DNA from: Musa acuminata AAA Group
Lineage: Eukaryota > Streptophyta > Magnoliopsida > Zingiberales > Musaceae
DNA: 64,000 nucleotides
Direction: 5' to 3'
NCBI RefSeq assembly: GCF_036884655.1
Contig: NC_088354.1
Coordinates: forward strand, 18,660,001 to 18,724,000
Shown here: positions 11,880-23,379 of the stretch, one piece after another
Numbering within the stretch: position 1 is the stretch's first letter
How the letters are laid out: the number at the start of each line of letters is the position of its first letter
Translations under genes and position numbers: made by a program
The notes under the pieces: model-generated
Told to the model about the DNA's origin: nothing
The model's input: only the letters and a program-made list of their open reading frames with translations
Databases searched by the model: none

Positions 11880-13355
11880 TCATAATTCTCTTCTTATGAA
11901 ATCAAATTTCTCTTCACTTAGAGGTTTTGTAAAAATATCAGTTAGTTGATGTTTAGTATCAATGAACTCTATGATTACGTCATGATTAGTAACATGATCT
12001 CGTATAAAGTGATGTCTAATATCAATATGTTTTGTTCTTGAGTGTTGTATAGGATTCTTTGTTAAGCATATTGCACTTGTATTATCACATTTAATGGGAA
12101 TATTTTTAAGATGAACTTTATAATCTTCTAAGGTGTTTTTCATCCATACAACTTGTACACAGCATGCACTTGCTGCAATATATTCAGCTTCGGTTATTGA
12201 TAGTGCAACTGAGTTTTGTTTCTTAGATGACCAGGAAACAAGGGCATGTCCTAAAAATTGACATGTTCCTGATGTACTTTTTCTATCTAGTCTACATCCA
12301 GTAAAGTCCGCATCAGCATAAGCAATTAACTCAAGATTCTCTGATTTTGGGTACCATAATCCTAGATTTGTGGTACCATTAAGATATCTAAGTATTCTTT
12401 TAACTGCTTTGAGATGAGATATCTTAGGGTTTGATTGAAATCTAGCACAAAGTCCTACACTGAACATAATGTCTGGTCTAGTTGCAGTGAGGTAAAGTAA
12501 ACTTCCTATCATACCCCTATAAGTTTTTTGATCAAAGCTTTCTCTATTTTCATCAATTTCTAACTTAGTGGAGGTGCTCATAGGAGTGTTAATAGCCTTT
12601 GAGTTATTCATATTAAACTTTTTTAGTAAATTCATAGCATATTTAGTTTGACTAATAAAGATGTCATTGCTTAGTTGTTTGATTTGTAAGCCTAAGAAGA
12701 ATGTTAATTCTCCCGTTAAACTCATTTCGAATTCAAGACTCATAGTTTTAGCAAACGATTCACAAAGAGATTCATTCGTGGAACCAAAGATAATATCATC
12801 AACATAAATGAGAAAATTATTTTCAAAATTCTTGATGAATAATGTAGTATCAACCTTGCCTTTTGTGAAATTATTTTCAATAAGAAAAGAACTAAGTCTC
12901 TCATACCAAGCCCTCGGGGCTTGTTTTAAACCATAGAGAGCTTTAGTTAATCTAAACACATGATTAGGGAGGCTATTATTTTCAAATCCAGGACGTTGTT
13001 CAACATAGACTTCTTCGGAAATAAAGCCATTAAGAAAAGTGCTTTTAACATCCATTTGAAACAACTTAAAATTATTACTACTAGCGTAGGCAAGGAGCAT
13101 CCTTATGGCTTCTAATCGAGCCACAGGAGCGAAGGTTTCTTCGTAATCGATACCTTCTTCTTGGTTGAAACCTTTGGCCACTAATCTAGCCTTGTTTCTA
13201 ACCACGATACCATTTTCATCTTGCTTATTTCTAAAGACCCATTTAGTACCAATAACTAAATGGTCATTTGGCCTAGGAACAAGCTTCCACACCTCATTTC
13301 TCTCAAATTGATTCAATTCATCTTGCATTGCGATAATCCATGAATCATCTTTCAT
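11880..13355 (-). CDS. Element B reverse transcriptase and RNase H
   Basis: 491 codons without a stop. RT motifs are [20 protein letters not shown] (from about residue 57), [17 protein letters not shown] (about 141) and the catalytic YVDD near residue 184. RNase H has [17 protein letters not shown] and the [14 protein letters not shown] box, ending with a DIFTKPL motif. Three residues before YVDD that are present in copy C are missing here. The frame is preceded by integrase after one CAA-to-TAA stop at 13373-13375, so the start methionine shown is not a native start. Confidence 0.93.
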   Translation of the reverse strand: MKDDSWIIAMQDELNQFERNEVWKLVPRPNDHLVIGTKWVFRNKQDENGIVVRNKARLVAKGFNQEEGIDYEETFAPVARLEAIRMLLAYASSNNFKLFQMDVKSTFLNGFISEEVYVEQRPGFENNSLPNHVFRLTKALYGLKQAPRAWYERLSSFLIENNFTKGKVDTTLFIKNFENNFLIYVDDIIFGSTNESLCESFAKTMSLEFEMSLTGELTFFLGLQIKQLSNDIFISQTKYAMNLLKKFNMNNSKAINTPMSTSTKLEIDENRESFDQKTYRGMIGSLLYLTATRPDIMFSVGLCARFQSNPKISHLKAVKRILRYLNGTTNLGLWYPKSENLELIAYADADFTGCRLDRKSTSGTCQFLGHALVSWSSKKQNSVALSITEAEYIAASACCVQVVWMKNTLEDYKVHLKNIPIKCDNTSAICLTKNPIQHSRTKHIDIRHHFIRDHVTNHDVIIEFIDTKHQLTDIFTKPLSEEKFDFIRREL

Positions 13356-13382
13356 GGCTTCGTCAACACATTTGGGTTCAAT

Positions 13383-14528
13383 TTATGAGAGAAAAGTGGC
13401 GTTCGCACAAAAATTTTTAAGAGAAGATCGTGTTTGAACCCCCTTTGATGTGTCTCCTAAGATTAGCTCCTTAGGATGAGCATCTACATACTTCCAATCC
13501 TTGGGTAAGGATGTTTCGGAAGTGGATGCATCCAAGTTGCTAGTTGGAGACGGGGTTTCATTTAAATTCAAGGAATCAAAATTAACATCATCATCAAAAT
13601 CGTTTTTCCTAATTTCGGAAATCTCATTGAAAACAACATGAATGGATTCTTCAATAATTAAGGTTCTTTTATTAAAGATACGAAAAGCTTTAGAAACCGA
13701 AGAATAACCAAGAAAGATTCCTTCATCGGATTTAGCATCAAATTTTCCTAAGTTATCCTTTTCATTCAAGATAAAACACTTACACCCAAAGACTTTAAAA
13801 TATGAAACATTGGGTTTTTTGTTGTTCCATAACTCATAAGGAGTTTTGGTGAGTAAGGGTCTTACCAGAACTCTATTCAAAATATAGCATGAAGTGTTTA
13901 CGGCTTCGGCCCAAAAATATTTGGGTAGGCTATGTTCATTCAACATGGTTCTTGCCATTTCTTGTAAATTTCGATTTTTTCTTTCTACTACTCCATTTTG
14001 TTGAGGATTTCTTGGAGTAGAGAAATTATGGTTGTATTCATTGAGTTCACAAAATTCTTGGAAATCATGGTTTTGAAATTCTCCACCGTGATCACTTCTA
14101 ATTGACGAAATCATAGACCCCTTCTCATTTTGAACAAGTTTACAAAACTTGGTAAAATATCTAAAGCATTCATTTTTCTGTTTTAAGAAGTAAGTCCATG
14201 TATATCTGCTATAGTCATCCACAATGACGAAGACGTATTTGCTACCTCCTAGACTTGATATAGAGATTGGTCCGAACAAGTCCATATGTATCAATTGTAG
14301 GGGCCTAGAAGTGCTTATTTGATTCTTAGATTTGAAACTACCCTTAATTTGTTTACCTAATTGGCAAGCATCACATACATTATCTTTGATGAACTTGATA
14401 TGAGGAATTCCTCTTACAAGTTCTTTAGATGATATTTGAGTGATTAGTTTCATGCTAGCATGACCTAATCTTCTATGCCATAGCCAAGCATCCTCATTCA
14501 AAACCGAAAAACACATTTCATTACACAA
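13383..14528 (-). CDS. Element B integrase
   Basis: The 381-codon frame begins at the pre-integrase zinc segment ([19 protein letters not shown]), then the catalytic core: HMDLFGPIS for the first acidic residue, [18 protein letters not shown] for the second region and NGVVERKN with the catalytic glutamate. The C-terminal part has the copia FGCKCFIL and [17 protein letters not shown] segments. It joins RT through the variable linker ending at the stop at 13373-13375. Confidence 0.93.
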   Translation of the reverse strand: MCNEMCFSVLNEDAWLWHRRLGHASMKLITQISSKELVRGIPHIKFIKDNVCDACQLGKQIKGSFKSKNQISTSRPLQLIHMDLFGPISISSLGGSKYVFVIVDDYSRYTWTYFLKQKNECFRYFTKFCKLVQNEKGSMISSIRSDHGGEFQNHDFQEFCELNEYNHNFSTPRNPQQNGVVERKNRNLQEMARTMLNEHSLPKYFWAEAVNTSCYILNRVLVRPLLTKTPYELWNNKKPNVSYFKVFGCKCFILNEKDNLGKFDAKSDEGIFLGYSSVSKAFRIFNKRTLIIEESIHVVFNEISEIRKNDFDDDVNFDSLNLNETPSPTSNLDASTSETSLPKDWKYVDAHPKELILGDTSKGVQTRSSLKNFCANATFLS

Positions 14529-14558
14529 ATCATTGATGTCAATAGTGTATATGTTATT

Positions 14559-14897
14559 TTATTTTAATGCAATCATAGACATGTTTTTGTGTGGTTTTTC
14601 AATGATGCAAGCATTAGATTCGAATCTGACAATGTATCCTTTATCACATAATTGACTAATGCTCAAGAGGTTATGTTTTAAACCATTAACTAACAAAACA
14701 TCTTCAATAAAGAAGTTGGATTTGTTACCTATGGTTCCTTTGCCAATGATTTTACCCTTGTTGTTGTCTCCGAAGGTGACATAGCCTTCGTCTATGCTAG
14801 TGAGCTTAGAGAATTGAGATGGATCTCTGGTCATATGCCTTGAGCATCCACTATCAAGGTACCATCTCTTGCTCCTAGCTTGCGATGGTATAGGTTT
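14559..14897 (-). CDS. Element B protease
   Basis: From 14897 downward the frame reads into RWYLDSGCSRHMT, the aspartic protease active site (DSG intact), then the flap region and the ALK end at 14559. A TAA stop (from CAA) separates it from integrase. An in-frame TAG at 14898-14900 lies 13 codons or so before the DSG. That TAG is shared with C and F. Confidence 0.88.
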   Translation of the reverse strand, partial: KPIPSQARSKRWYLDSGCSRHMTRDPSQFSKLTSIDEGYVTFGDNNKGKIIGKGTIGNKSNFFIEDVLLVNGLKHNLLSISQLCDKGYIVRFESNACIIEKPHKNMSMIALK

Positions 14898-14900
14898 CTA
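14898..14900 (-). other. In-frame UAG at the gag/protease junction of B
   Basis: Context on the minus strand is TTC TTG TAG AAA CCT. The same codon position is UAG in C (45799-45801) and F (62112-62114). Confidence 0.85.
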
Positions 14901-16469
14901 CAAGAAAGGATGATTTTTAGGAACTCATTTGCTTTTGGGTGCCTCAAAAATAGATCTATATTGTTTATCATGTTGCATAGAATTTGTCATGGTTCCTTTA
15001 GGAACCCAAATTAATTTACTCGGACTAATTTTCTTGAATGGACAATAATACGTTTTGTGTCCAAGTTTGCAACAAAAGTTGCATTTGCTTTGGTGTCGAA
15101 CATGTAAGATGGGGCCTTTTATGAAGGTGGTTGGATTTTAGTGAGGACTTCTCACAAATCCGATTCCACTTCTTTTGGGAACGTGACCCTTGTTTGCAAG
15201 GATCATGTTCAGTGACTTGCTACCAACCTCGAATTTCTTCAAGGTGTCCTTAAGTAGCAAGTTTTCCTTTTGGAGAGTTTCTAGATCATGGCATTTTGTG
15301 CATGAACTTAAACTATCATGATATTCAGTTTTTAACTTATCAAAATTACAAGTAAGACTATCATGCTCCTTTTTTAGCAATTTATATTTTCTACTAATAA
15401 TCTTGCATTCATCAAATAAGTCATGGAAGGAATTTAATAATTCATCAAATGATAAATCTGCATCTATTAAATTCGTTACCTCCTCTCCGATGGCCATTAA
15501 GGCGTAATGAGCAACTTGCTCGGTGTTGGACTCCTCTTCTTCGGATGCGCTCGAGTCATCCCATGTTGCTTTGAGCGCCTTCTTCTTTGATGTTTTCTTC
15601 TTAACTTGGGGACAATCACTCTTGTAGTGTCTCGGCTTTTTGCACTCATAGCAAATAACTTGGTCCTTTTTGGGTTCAAGTTTATTTTTAAACTTGTTTC
15701 TTTTAATGAATTTTTTAAATTTTCTTGTTAGAAGTGCCAAGTCATCGTCACAGTCCTCATCACTTGAGTTTTCTCTCAAGTGATCTTCTGAAGTTCTAAG
15801 TGTCATATCCTTCTTGTTCTTTGGAAGGATGTCTTCTTGCTCTTCATGAGCTTTGCAGGTCATCTCGTAGGTCATTAATGACCCGATTAGTTCTTCAAGA
15901 GGGAAGTTGCTTAGATCTTTCACCTCTTGAATAGCAGTGACTTTAGGATCTCAACTCTTAGGAAGGGATCTTAGAATCTTATTTATGAGCTCAAAATCTG
16001 AAAAACTTTTTCCGAGTCCTTTTAGACCGTTGACGACATCCGTGAAACGGGTAAACATGTCGCCAATGGTCTCATTCGGTTTCATTCGGAAAAGTTCGAA
16101 AGAATGTAACAGAAGATTGATTTTTGACTCTTTCACTCTACTTGTGCCTTCGTGAGTCACTTCGAGTGTGTGCCAAATATCAAATGCGGTTTCACAAGTC
16201 GAAACACGGTTAAACTCGTTTTTATCAAGTGCACAAAATAAGGCATTCATAGCCTTTGCATTAAGAGCGAAAGCCTTCTTCTCCAATTCATTCCAATCGA
16301 TCATTGGAAGAGAAGACTTTAAAAATCCGTTTTCGACAAGATTCCAAAGTTCAAAATCCATAGAAATAAGAAAGATCCTCATTCGGGTCTTCCAATAGGT
16401 GTAGTCCGTCCCATTGAACATGGGTGGACGTGTAATAGAATGATCCTCTTGGTTTCCGGCGTATGCCAT
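14901..16469 (-). pseudogene. Element B Gag with two zinc knuckles, interrupted
   Basis: The N-terminal frame (15951-16469, 172 residues) starts at MAYAGNQEDHSI, and a TGG-to-TGA stop separates it from 15138-15923. The second part carries an acidic linker and the first knuckle CYECKKPRHYKSDC (CxxCxxxxHxxxxC). After another break the second knuckle CNFC-KLGHKTYYC-like segment lies around 15040-15075. A further TGG-to-TGA stop lies about eight codons before the shared UAG. Gag would form the particle and bind RNA through the knuckles. Confidence 0.88.
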
Positions 16470-16505
16470 CTCTCTTGGGTTTTAATCCGTTAGAGAGTTA
16501 ACCTC

Positions 16506-16517
16506 GCTCTGATACCA
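16506..16517 (-). promoter_or_regulatory. Element B primer binding site
   Basis: Minus strand TGGTATCAGAGC, a perfect 12-base match to the initiator methionine tRNA end, two bases inside the 5' LTR. Confidence 0.93.
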
Positions 16518-16519
16518 AT

Positions 16520-18287
16520 TGTTAGGATCAAGAGCACTAAGAGGGGGGGGGGGGGGGGTGAATTAGTGCAGCGGAAAACCTTCTAAGATTAAAATCGAAA
16601 ACTGCGTTTGTTCGATAGAAGTGATTTTGGTAAGAAAGCCGATTCGTAAATCACTTCAACTTTTGACTAGGAGAGATGCAGCAAAGATATGAACGCAGTT
16701 TGCAGTTATAATGGAAATCAGAATATAAGCGTAAACTGAAATACGTCGTTCGTACGATAAAAGCGATTTCGGTATAAAAGCTGATTCATAAACTACTTTA
16801 ACTTGAGATAAGGTGAGATGCAGTTAAAGCAAAGATATAAAGGCAGTTTACAGTTATAATGGAAATCAGAACGTAAGCGCAAACTGAAATAAGACGTTCG
16901 TACGATAAAACTGATTTGCGTCTTAAACCCCGATTCGAAAAGCACTGAACTTTGAAACACGTTCATAAAAACACAGAAGGCAGTAAGCTATTGAGGAGGT
17001 TTGCAATAAAGATAAGATGCTCAAAGTAAATGCAAACCGAGATTTAGAGTGGTTCGGTCAATCTTGACCTACTCCACTTTTGGCTTCCTCCACCGACGAG
17101 GTCACCGATGTCAACTAGAGGCCTTCCTTCAATAGGTGAAGGCCAACCACCCTTTTACAGTTTCACTCATTTTGATGGGCTTAAGAGACAACCCTTACAG
17201 AATTTTCTCTCCTCTCTTTACAACTCAGAACTTAGAAGAAAAGAGGGAGAAGAACTTTTGGCCTTTACAACAATTTTGAGCTCTAAGAATCATAGAAAAA
17301 GATCAAGATTTCGGTGTAAGTTCATACCATTTCAGTGCCGAATGGGTGGGGTATTTATAGGCCCCAACCCAGTTCAAATTTGGAGCTCAAAACTGTCAAT
17401 TCCCGAAATTCCGGGATCAGGAGGTTGCACCTCCTGACTGGAGCGGTTGCACCGCCTGGTAGAGCTCGAAGATTGAGCCTCTAGGCGGTGCTACCTCCTG
17501 TCAGGGGCGGTTGCACCTCCTGCCAGAGCTCGAAGACTGAGCTCAGGCGGTTGCACCTCCTGATTGAGGCGGTTGCACCGCTTGGCAGAGCTCGAAGACC
17601 GAGCTCAAGCGGTGCCACCTCCTGTCAGGGGAGGTTGCACCGCCTAGTCTCGCTCGGAGACTGAGCCCAGGCGGTGCCTGGCTGGAGCGGTTGCACCTCC
17701 CAGTCTCGCTCGGAGACTGAGCCCAGGCGGTGCAACCTCTTGCCTTGGGCGGTTCAACCGCCTGGCAGAAATCAGGGTCCGAATGGGTTGATCCATTCGG
17801 CCCAATTTGGGTTTTTCAAGGGCCCAATTGCCCCAAGATTAAGTTAATGGGATCACCTCCCATTTCCAACTTAATCATTATGCTAACTACGATATTCCCT
17901 AAGACATTTACTATAACTTGCTCCGGTGCGTCAATCGCTTCTTCCGGTGAGCTTCTGGCGAACTTTCGTCGATCATCCGATGAACCCTCGATGATGCTCC
18001 TGCAGACTTCCGGTAAACTCCTGGACTTTCGACGATTCACTTGGCGAGTTCTGACGAGCTTCTTTGGCAAGCTTATGGACTTCTCAGATTTGTTCCCGCA
18101 GAACCTCCGACGACTGTCCGAACTTCCGTCGAACTCTCGAACTCCCAACGTGATCATTGTCTTGACTCCGGTGCAACTCCTACTGCATGTCTTACTTTCA
18201 TTGTAGTTAATCCTGCACACTTATCTCAACATATAGATTAGATAACAAATGACAATTGACTTCATCATCAAAATCCGAGATTCAACA
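16520..18287 (-). repeat. Element B 5' LTR
   Basis: 1768 bp, TG...CA on the plus strand, with a 16-base G run at 16543-16558 against 13 in the other copy. The TATA box is at 17351-17360 and the GC-rich array at about 17418-17765. The LTR pair differs by scattered substitutions and small indels. Confidence 0.95.
17351..17360 (-). promoter_or_regulatory. LTR B TATA box
   Basis: Minus strand CTATAAATAC flanked by GC-rich sequence, the same position relative to the array as in C, E and F. Confidence 0.65.
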
Positions 18288-18812
18288 CAGCCATCCTCGG
18301 TCTCGACCTTCGGCCAGTTAGCAAGAGAATTCGAACAAAACTTCTTGGCCAGCATCTGACCCAAATCCTCCATGACCATGCACCTCGCGTTGTCCTAGGG
18401 TGATGGTGAATCACTCTCTCAATTTGTCCCCCGCTTTGCTAACGAGATCCGAAGAGTCCCAGACGCACACCCCTCCTTGGTCATACATGCGTTTCTAATA
18501 GGCCTATGACCCGCAAGATTCTTCTAGTCTCTAATCGAGAGGCCCCCCACGATAGACCCCGAGATGCTCCAATGCGCCAACCATTATATTGCGACCGAGA
18601 CTTTGCTGGCCAGAAAGTAGGAAGACAATAAAAGGCCATGAATGGAGCAAGCCCAAGGAACCATCTCGGGCCTACCTATGGTGCAACTCCGAAGGAGAAC
18701 TGATCGCCCTGAGATGCCACACCCGAGGCCCCCTCTTCCACCCTTAAATGTTTCCTGCATTGAAATCTTTCTCTAGATAATGGTGAAGGGACTCCTGCAA
18801 TAACCCAACCTA
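18288..18812 (+). pseudogene. G1 Gag, middle part after the B insertion
   Basis: The plus strand resumes with the segment that normally follows the point cut at 8948 (a TFGQLAREFEQNFLA pattern in the frame at about 18300-18345). Several stops occur within 250 bp. The degraded frame reaches the CCHC region at 18813. Confidence 0.7.
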
Positions 18813-19486
18813 ATGAAAACTGCTCACAAAGATCAGTTTAAATATTACAGGTTTCACCGAGACTATGGTCACGATACGGAAGAGTGTCGTGACCTCCAAA
18901 ACCAGATTGAGGAGCTGATCTTGAGAGGACATCTCGGGCGCTACCTTAGAAAACTGAGAGAAGTGTCTCCATGCCCCAAGGCCCGATCGAGAAGCAGATC
19001 AACGTCATTATCGACAGACCGGCCTCTGGAGGCAGCAGTGCCACAGCGCAGAAGGTATATGCATGCAGCATGGTGGAAAAGCGATTGAGATCAGAGCCCG
19101 GGCCCCAAATCGCCTTCGGAGCAAAAGAAGCTGAGTTCCCGAACCACGATGATGCCCTAATGGTCTCGATTTGTATCACCAACGCATGGGTAAAGAGAGT
19201 AATGGTCGACACTGGAAGCTCCGCCGACATGTTATACTTCGATGTTTTCAAAAGGCTCAACCTCACGGAAGGAGGCCTCTCCCCACTGGCATCATCGCTC
19301 ACGGGATTCATGGGGGATTTCGTCTCCCCACTCGTGACTACCTTGCTCCCTGTTACTATTGGAGAGGAACCAAGGACCAAGACGGGAATGACCACCTTCA
19401 TAGTGGTCGATTTGCCTTCTGCCTACAATGTCATCCTTGGCCGACCTACCCTCAATAGGCTGAAGGCAGTCATCTCCACCTACTAG
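18813..19486 (+). pseudogene. G1 Gag C-terminus and aspartic protease
   Basis: 18813-19088 has [19 protein letters not shown], the zinc-ligand segment typical of plant gypsy Gag. The frame changes, and 18971-19486 continues with [12 protein letters not shown] and the protease site VMVDTGSSADML, ending with the LGRPTLNRLKAVIST motif. The D-T-G catalytic triad is intact. The overlap between the two frames marks a frameshift near 18970-19080. Confidence 0.82.
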
Positions 19487-20728
19487 CGTGCCTTGAAGTT
19501 CCTGTCCTCCTCGGGGGTCGGGGTGGTCCTAAGCAACCCGAAAGAATCTCGACAATATTATCTGATGGCAGTTACTATGCCGAAAAGGATATGACCTACC
19601 CAACCTCCCTCGGACCCCTGCAACAACTTTAAAGTGCCAACACACTCGAAGCCAATGAAGCAACTAATCGAAGTACCCCTGAGAGGAGGCCGGCCCAATA
19701 AAGTAGTTCAAGTTGGGATGACATTGCCAAGGCGAACCAGATACAACTTGTCAATTTCTTAAACGAAAACACTGACGTATTCGCATGGTGGCCGAAAGAC
19801 ATGCCCAGAGTCGACCCAAAAGTCATGCACCACCACCTTAACATCCGCCCCGAGGCCCGTCCTATGAAGCAAAGGCTGATAAAATTTGCTCCGGATTGAC
19901 AAAAGGCGATCGGCGACGAGGTGGACCGCCTCTTGAGTGCAAGGTTCATATCTGAGGTGAGGTATCCAAGGTGGTTGTCAAATGTAGTTCTCGTTAAGAA
20001 GTCAAATGAAAGCTAGAGGATGTGTGTTGACTATACCAATCTCAACTGAGCATGCCCCAAAGATAGCTACTCGCTCCCGAGGATAGACTAGCTGGTTGAT
20101 GCCATCACGGGACATGAACTCCTTATATTCATGGACATATTCTCAGGCTACAATCAAATTCAAATGACACCACAAGACCAAGAGCACACCGCCTTCGTTA
20201 CTGATACAGGGGTATATTGCTACAAAGTAATGCCCTTCGGCCTAAAGAATGCTGGAGTGACATACCAGAGAATGGTCAATAAGATGTTCAAGCAGCAACT
20301 CGGGAGAAATATAGAGGTCTATGTCGATGACATGATTGTCAAAAGCAGGTCAGCAAACATGCATCTAACTAACCTGGCCGAAACCTTCCAAACCCTTAGG
20401 GAATTTAATATGCGCCTGAACCCTTCAAAGTGCACCTTTGGGGTTGGGTCCAACAAGTTCCTCAGATTCATCATACACCAAAGGGGAATATATGCCAACC
20501 AAGAAAAAATCCGGGCCATAATGGAAATGCAGCCCCCGCAATCAACCAAGTACAGCGGCTCACCGGAAAGCTAGCAGCACTCAGCCGATTCTTGTCATGC
20601 TCGGGAGACAAATGCCTCCCCTTCTTCCGAGCCCTGTGCCAAGTGAACAAGTTCTCATGGACCCCAGAGTGCATGCTGGCCTTCGTGAATCTGAAGGCGC
20701 ACCTCGGACGGTTACCACGCCTTGCCTC
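19487..20728 (+). pseudogene. G1 reverse transcriptase
   Basis: Degraded RT. The early part (19830-20090) has stops. From 20131 the frame reads MDIFSGYNQIQM, then AFVTDTGVYCYKVMPFGLKN and the catalytic YVDDMIVKSR. A frameshift near 20550 moves the C-terminal part into the next frame (20560-20700). The solo LTR at 20729 then interrupts it. Confidence 0.85.
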
Positions 20729-21195
20729 TGTTAGAACCCTTGCAGATTCTAAACTTGGGGTTGATCTCTTTAGGGGATCGGCCTCCTTGGAACTCTATAG
20801 GGGTTCCTCCCTCCAAGTTGCTGCTCAAAAGATTCATCTCTTTAATAGGGGTCGGCTTAGGTAGGTTTTACATGAATGTCCCTCTCAATTAGGACTCTCT
20901 TAGCTAGAGTCCTAATAGCCTCTATTGCTTATCAAAAGAGGAGGAATACATAGATATTTATAGGGTTTCTAAACCCTAACTCCTAATAGGACTCCTACTC
21001 AAGACTCCTACTTCTAACCAACTCCTAATAGGACTTCTACTCAAGACTCATATTCCTTTATAACTCCTAATTCTTCTCTAAGAAACAACCTCCTAACCCT
21101 AGCCGGCCTCTTCACCTCTTTAATAGGGGTCGGCTTAGGTAGGTTTTACATGAATGTCCCTCTCAATTAGGACTCTCCTAGCTAGAGTCCTAATA
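20729..21195 (-). repeat. Solo LTR of the G2 family, reverse orientation
   Basis: 467 bp related as reverse complement to the G2 5' LTR (23021-23365). Flanks are gcctc (20724-20728) and acctc (21196-21200), a 5-bp duplication with one change. No internal sequence is attached. It is longer than the G2 LTR because an 80-bp copy of the LTR's own end is inserted inside (20838-20917, against 21116-21195). Confidence 0.85.
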
Positions 21196-22165
21196 ACCTC
21201 GCCCCAACTGGGCGAGACCCTTGGCCTGTACTTGGCAGCCTCAGAGCAAGCCGTCAGCTCGGTACTAGTATGGGAAGGTCCAGAAGCACAACAAGCCATC
21301 TACTATGTCAGCCACATCCTAGTCAGGCTTGAGGAGCGATATTTCCCGATTGAGAAGTTGGCGTTGGCGCTAATAAAAACAGCCTGAAAGCTACAACCAT
21401 ATTTCCAAGGTGATGTCCGACTAGTCGCTCCCGCAAATCCTCTCCAAATTCGACGCATTGGGTCAAATACTCAGATGGTCAATCGAGCTTGGAGAATTTG
21501 ACATCTAATACACACCCAGAGCCACCGTAAAGGCACGTGTATTGGCCGAATTCATTTCCAAACTAACCCTCGATGAGTGCCTTGTACAACAGGAACCCGA
21601 CGAGCACACTTGGTCCCTGTACATAGACGGGTCTGCAACCTCGGGAGGAGCAGGGGCGGGGCTCATCCTAAAAAGCCTGCAGGGTGAAACATATGAACAG
21701 GCACTCTAACTAGAGTTCAAAGCCACCAACAACAAAGCCGATTACTAGGCGCTGCTCTCGGGACTATGACTCGCCCTGGAAATGCACATCCAAGATCTAA
21801 AGGCCTTTAATGATTCACAACTGGTAGTAGGCCACATCAACGGTAGCTACGAAGCCCGAGATGCAACCATGGCGTTATACTTAGCCGAAGCAAAACGGCT
21901 CACGGGCTGTTTCGATCGCCTCTCGGTGGAAAGAATACCGTGCACCCAGAACATACAGGCCGATGCCCTAGCCCGACTAGCCTCCTCCCGCAACTTGGGG
22001 GAACTCCTTCCAAGAACCGAAGTCCTCTCGGCCTTAACGATATCAACCAAAACTGTCACTACAACTGAAGTCGCCCCGAATTGGATGGACGATATCCTCC
22101 ATTATAAAAAGAAAGGAACGCGACCTGACGATCCAGCAGTCGCCCGCCGACTCCAGCACATCTAG
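21196..22165 (+). pseudogene. G1 RNase H domain
   Basis: 21210-21387 reads LGLYLAASEQAVSSVLVWEG, the part joining RT to RNase H. Then come stops, and 21782-22165 has DSQLVVGHINGSYEARD and the region ending in DALARLASS, typical of the plant gypsy RNase H. The break in between holds the usual first RNase H acidic residue in another frame (about 21620). Confidence 0.8.
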
Positions 22166-23020
22166 GCATGGTACTGTGAAGTTGGTGGAAAGCTACACCG
22201 AAGAGCCTTCTCTCAACCCCTCTTATGCTGCTTAGCGCCACTCGAGACTAAAACGGTCCTTGCTCAAGTCAATGAAGGCATCTGCGGGGAACATGCCGGC
22301 GACCGAACCTTAGCCTTCAAAATCCTGAAGTAGGGATATTACTAGCCGACCCTACGATGAGATGCACGGTCATACGTGCAACGATGACAGCAATGCCAGA
22401 AGCACGCCCGAATATAACACCAGCCCGCGGTTCCTCTCACCCCGATGGACACCGCTTGACCTTTTGCCCAATGGGGTCTCAACCTCCTCGAGCCCCTTTC
22501 CCCCTGCATCTGGACAAAGGAGATTTCTTATAGTTAGGGTAGATTACTTCACAAAGTGGATTGAAGCTGAGCCGCTGGCGTCCATCACTAAAAAGTAGGT
22601 GGAGGGATTCGTATAGAGGAACATCATTACCCAGTTCGGGATCCCAAGGGCCATCATCACCGACAATGGAGCCCAATTCAACAATGCCAAATTCAAAGCC
22701 TACTATTAGTCCTACGGGATATAGTTGAAGTTCAGCTCAATCACACACCCCCAAACCAACAACCAGGCTGAAGCCGCAAATCGAGCCATCCTAGAGGGCT
22801 TGAAGAAAAGGGTGACTTGGGCTTGCGGGGCATGGGTCGATGAGCTCCCGAGTGTTCTATGGGCATCTCGGACCACCCCCAAAACAGCCATGGGGGAATC
22901 CCCGTTCAGCTTAGCATACAGGACCGAGGTAGTCTTGCCACCCGAAATGGTGTTCCCCACCCTGCGCATTGAGAACTTCGAAGAAGACGCCTTGGAGGAA
23001 GGCTTCCGGGCAAACCTCAA
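22166..23020 (+). pseudogene. G1 integrase, cut by G2
   Basis: A degraded zinc-binding part (22290-22420) is followed by the core: VDYFTKWIEAEPL near 22540, then IITDNGAQF near 22655, and a NQAEAANRAILEGLKKR segment near 22755. The end (PFSLAYRTEVVLPPE) reaches 23020, where the G2 LTR begins. Several stops break it. Confidence 0.82.
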
Positions 23021-23365
23021 TGTTAGGACTCTAGCTAGGAGAGTCCTAATTGAGAGGGACATTCATGTAAAACCTATCTATGCCAACCCCTATTAAAGAG
23101 GTAAAGAGGCCGGCTGGGGTTATGAGGTTGTTTCTTAGAGAAGAATTAGGAGTTGTAAAGAAATAGGAGTCTTGAGTAGGAGTCCTATTAGGAATTAGGG
23201 TTTAGAAGCCTAGCCATGTATTTCTCCTCTTTTGATAAGCAATAGATGAATCTTTTCTGCAACCTTTGAGCAGCAACTTGGAGGGAGGAACCCCTATAGA
23301 GTTCCAAGGAGGTCGATCCCCTAAAGAGAACAACCCCAAGTTTAGAATCTACAAGGGTTCTATCA
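23021..23365 (+). repeat. G2 5' LTR
   Basis: 345 bp from TGTTAGGACT to GGTTCTATCA. Related to the reverse complement of the solo LTR at 20729-21195. A primer-site-like sequence follows two bases later. Confidence 0.85.
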
Positions 23366-23367
23366 CC

Positions 23368-23379
23368 TAGTATTAGAGC
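23368..23379 (+). promoter_or_regulatory. G2 primer binding site
   Basis: tagtattagagc matches 10 of 12 bases of the initiator-Met tRNA primer site and is in the right place after the LTR. The two mismatches fit decay. Confidence 0.7.

Larger units (their letters stand above)
8949..18287 (-). mobile_element. Copia retrotransposon B, full length, SIRE-like
   Basis: 9339 bp with two complete LTRs (8949-10708 and 16520-18287), primer site and polypurine tract. The host sequence next to it is caacc on the left (8944-8948) and cagcc on the right (18288-18292), a 5-bp target duplication with one change. G1 gag resumes right after it. Gag, protease, integrase and RT-RNase H are all recognisable, separated by single stop codons. 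The Gag type (MAYAGNQEDHSITRPPMFNG) and long 3' non-coding part fit the SIRE/Maximus lineage. Confidence 0.95.
7445..23020 (+). mobile_element. Ty3/gypsy retrotransposon G1, old and interrupted
   Basis: After removing the insertions B (8949-18287) and the solo LTR (20729-21195), the plus strand reads LTR-like sequence, gag, CCHC region, aspartic protease, RT, RNase H and integrase, the Ty3/gypsy order. Motifs are VDTGSSAD, YVDDMIVKSR and the integrase core DYFTKWIEAEPL. Many stops show that it is long dead. Its 3' end is lost: gypsy G2 starts at 23021 inside the integrase and the host gene follows. Copia A sits against its left edge. Confidence 0.88.

Noticed and set aside
20729..23365. A single DNA transposon with terminal inverted repeats made from the two inverted LTRs
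   Set aside because: The right LTR is followed by its own primer site and gag, and the left has its own 5-bp flanking duplication, so they are separate insertions.
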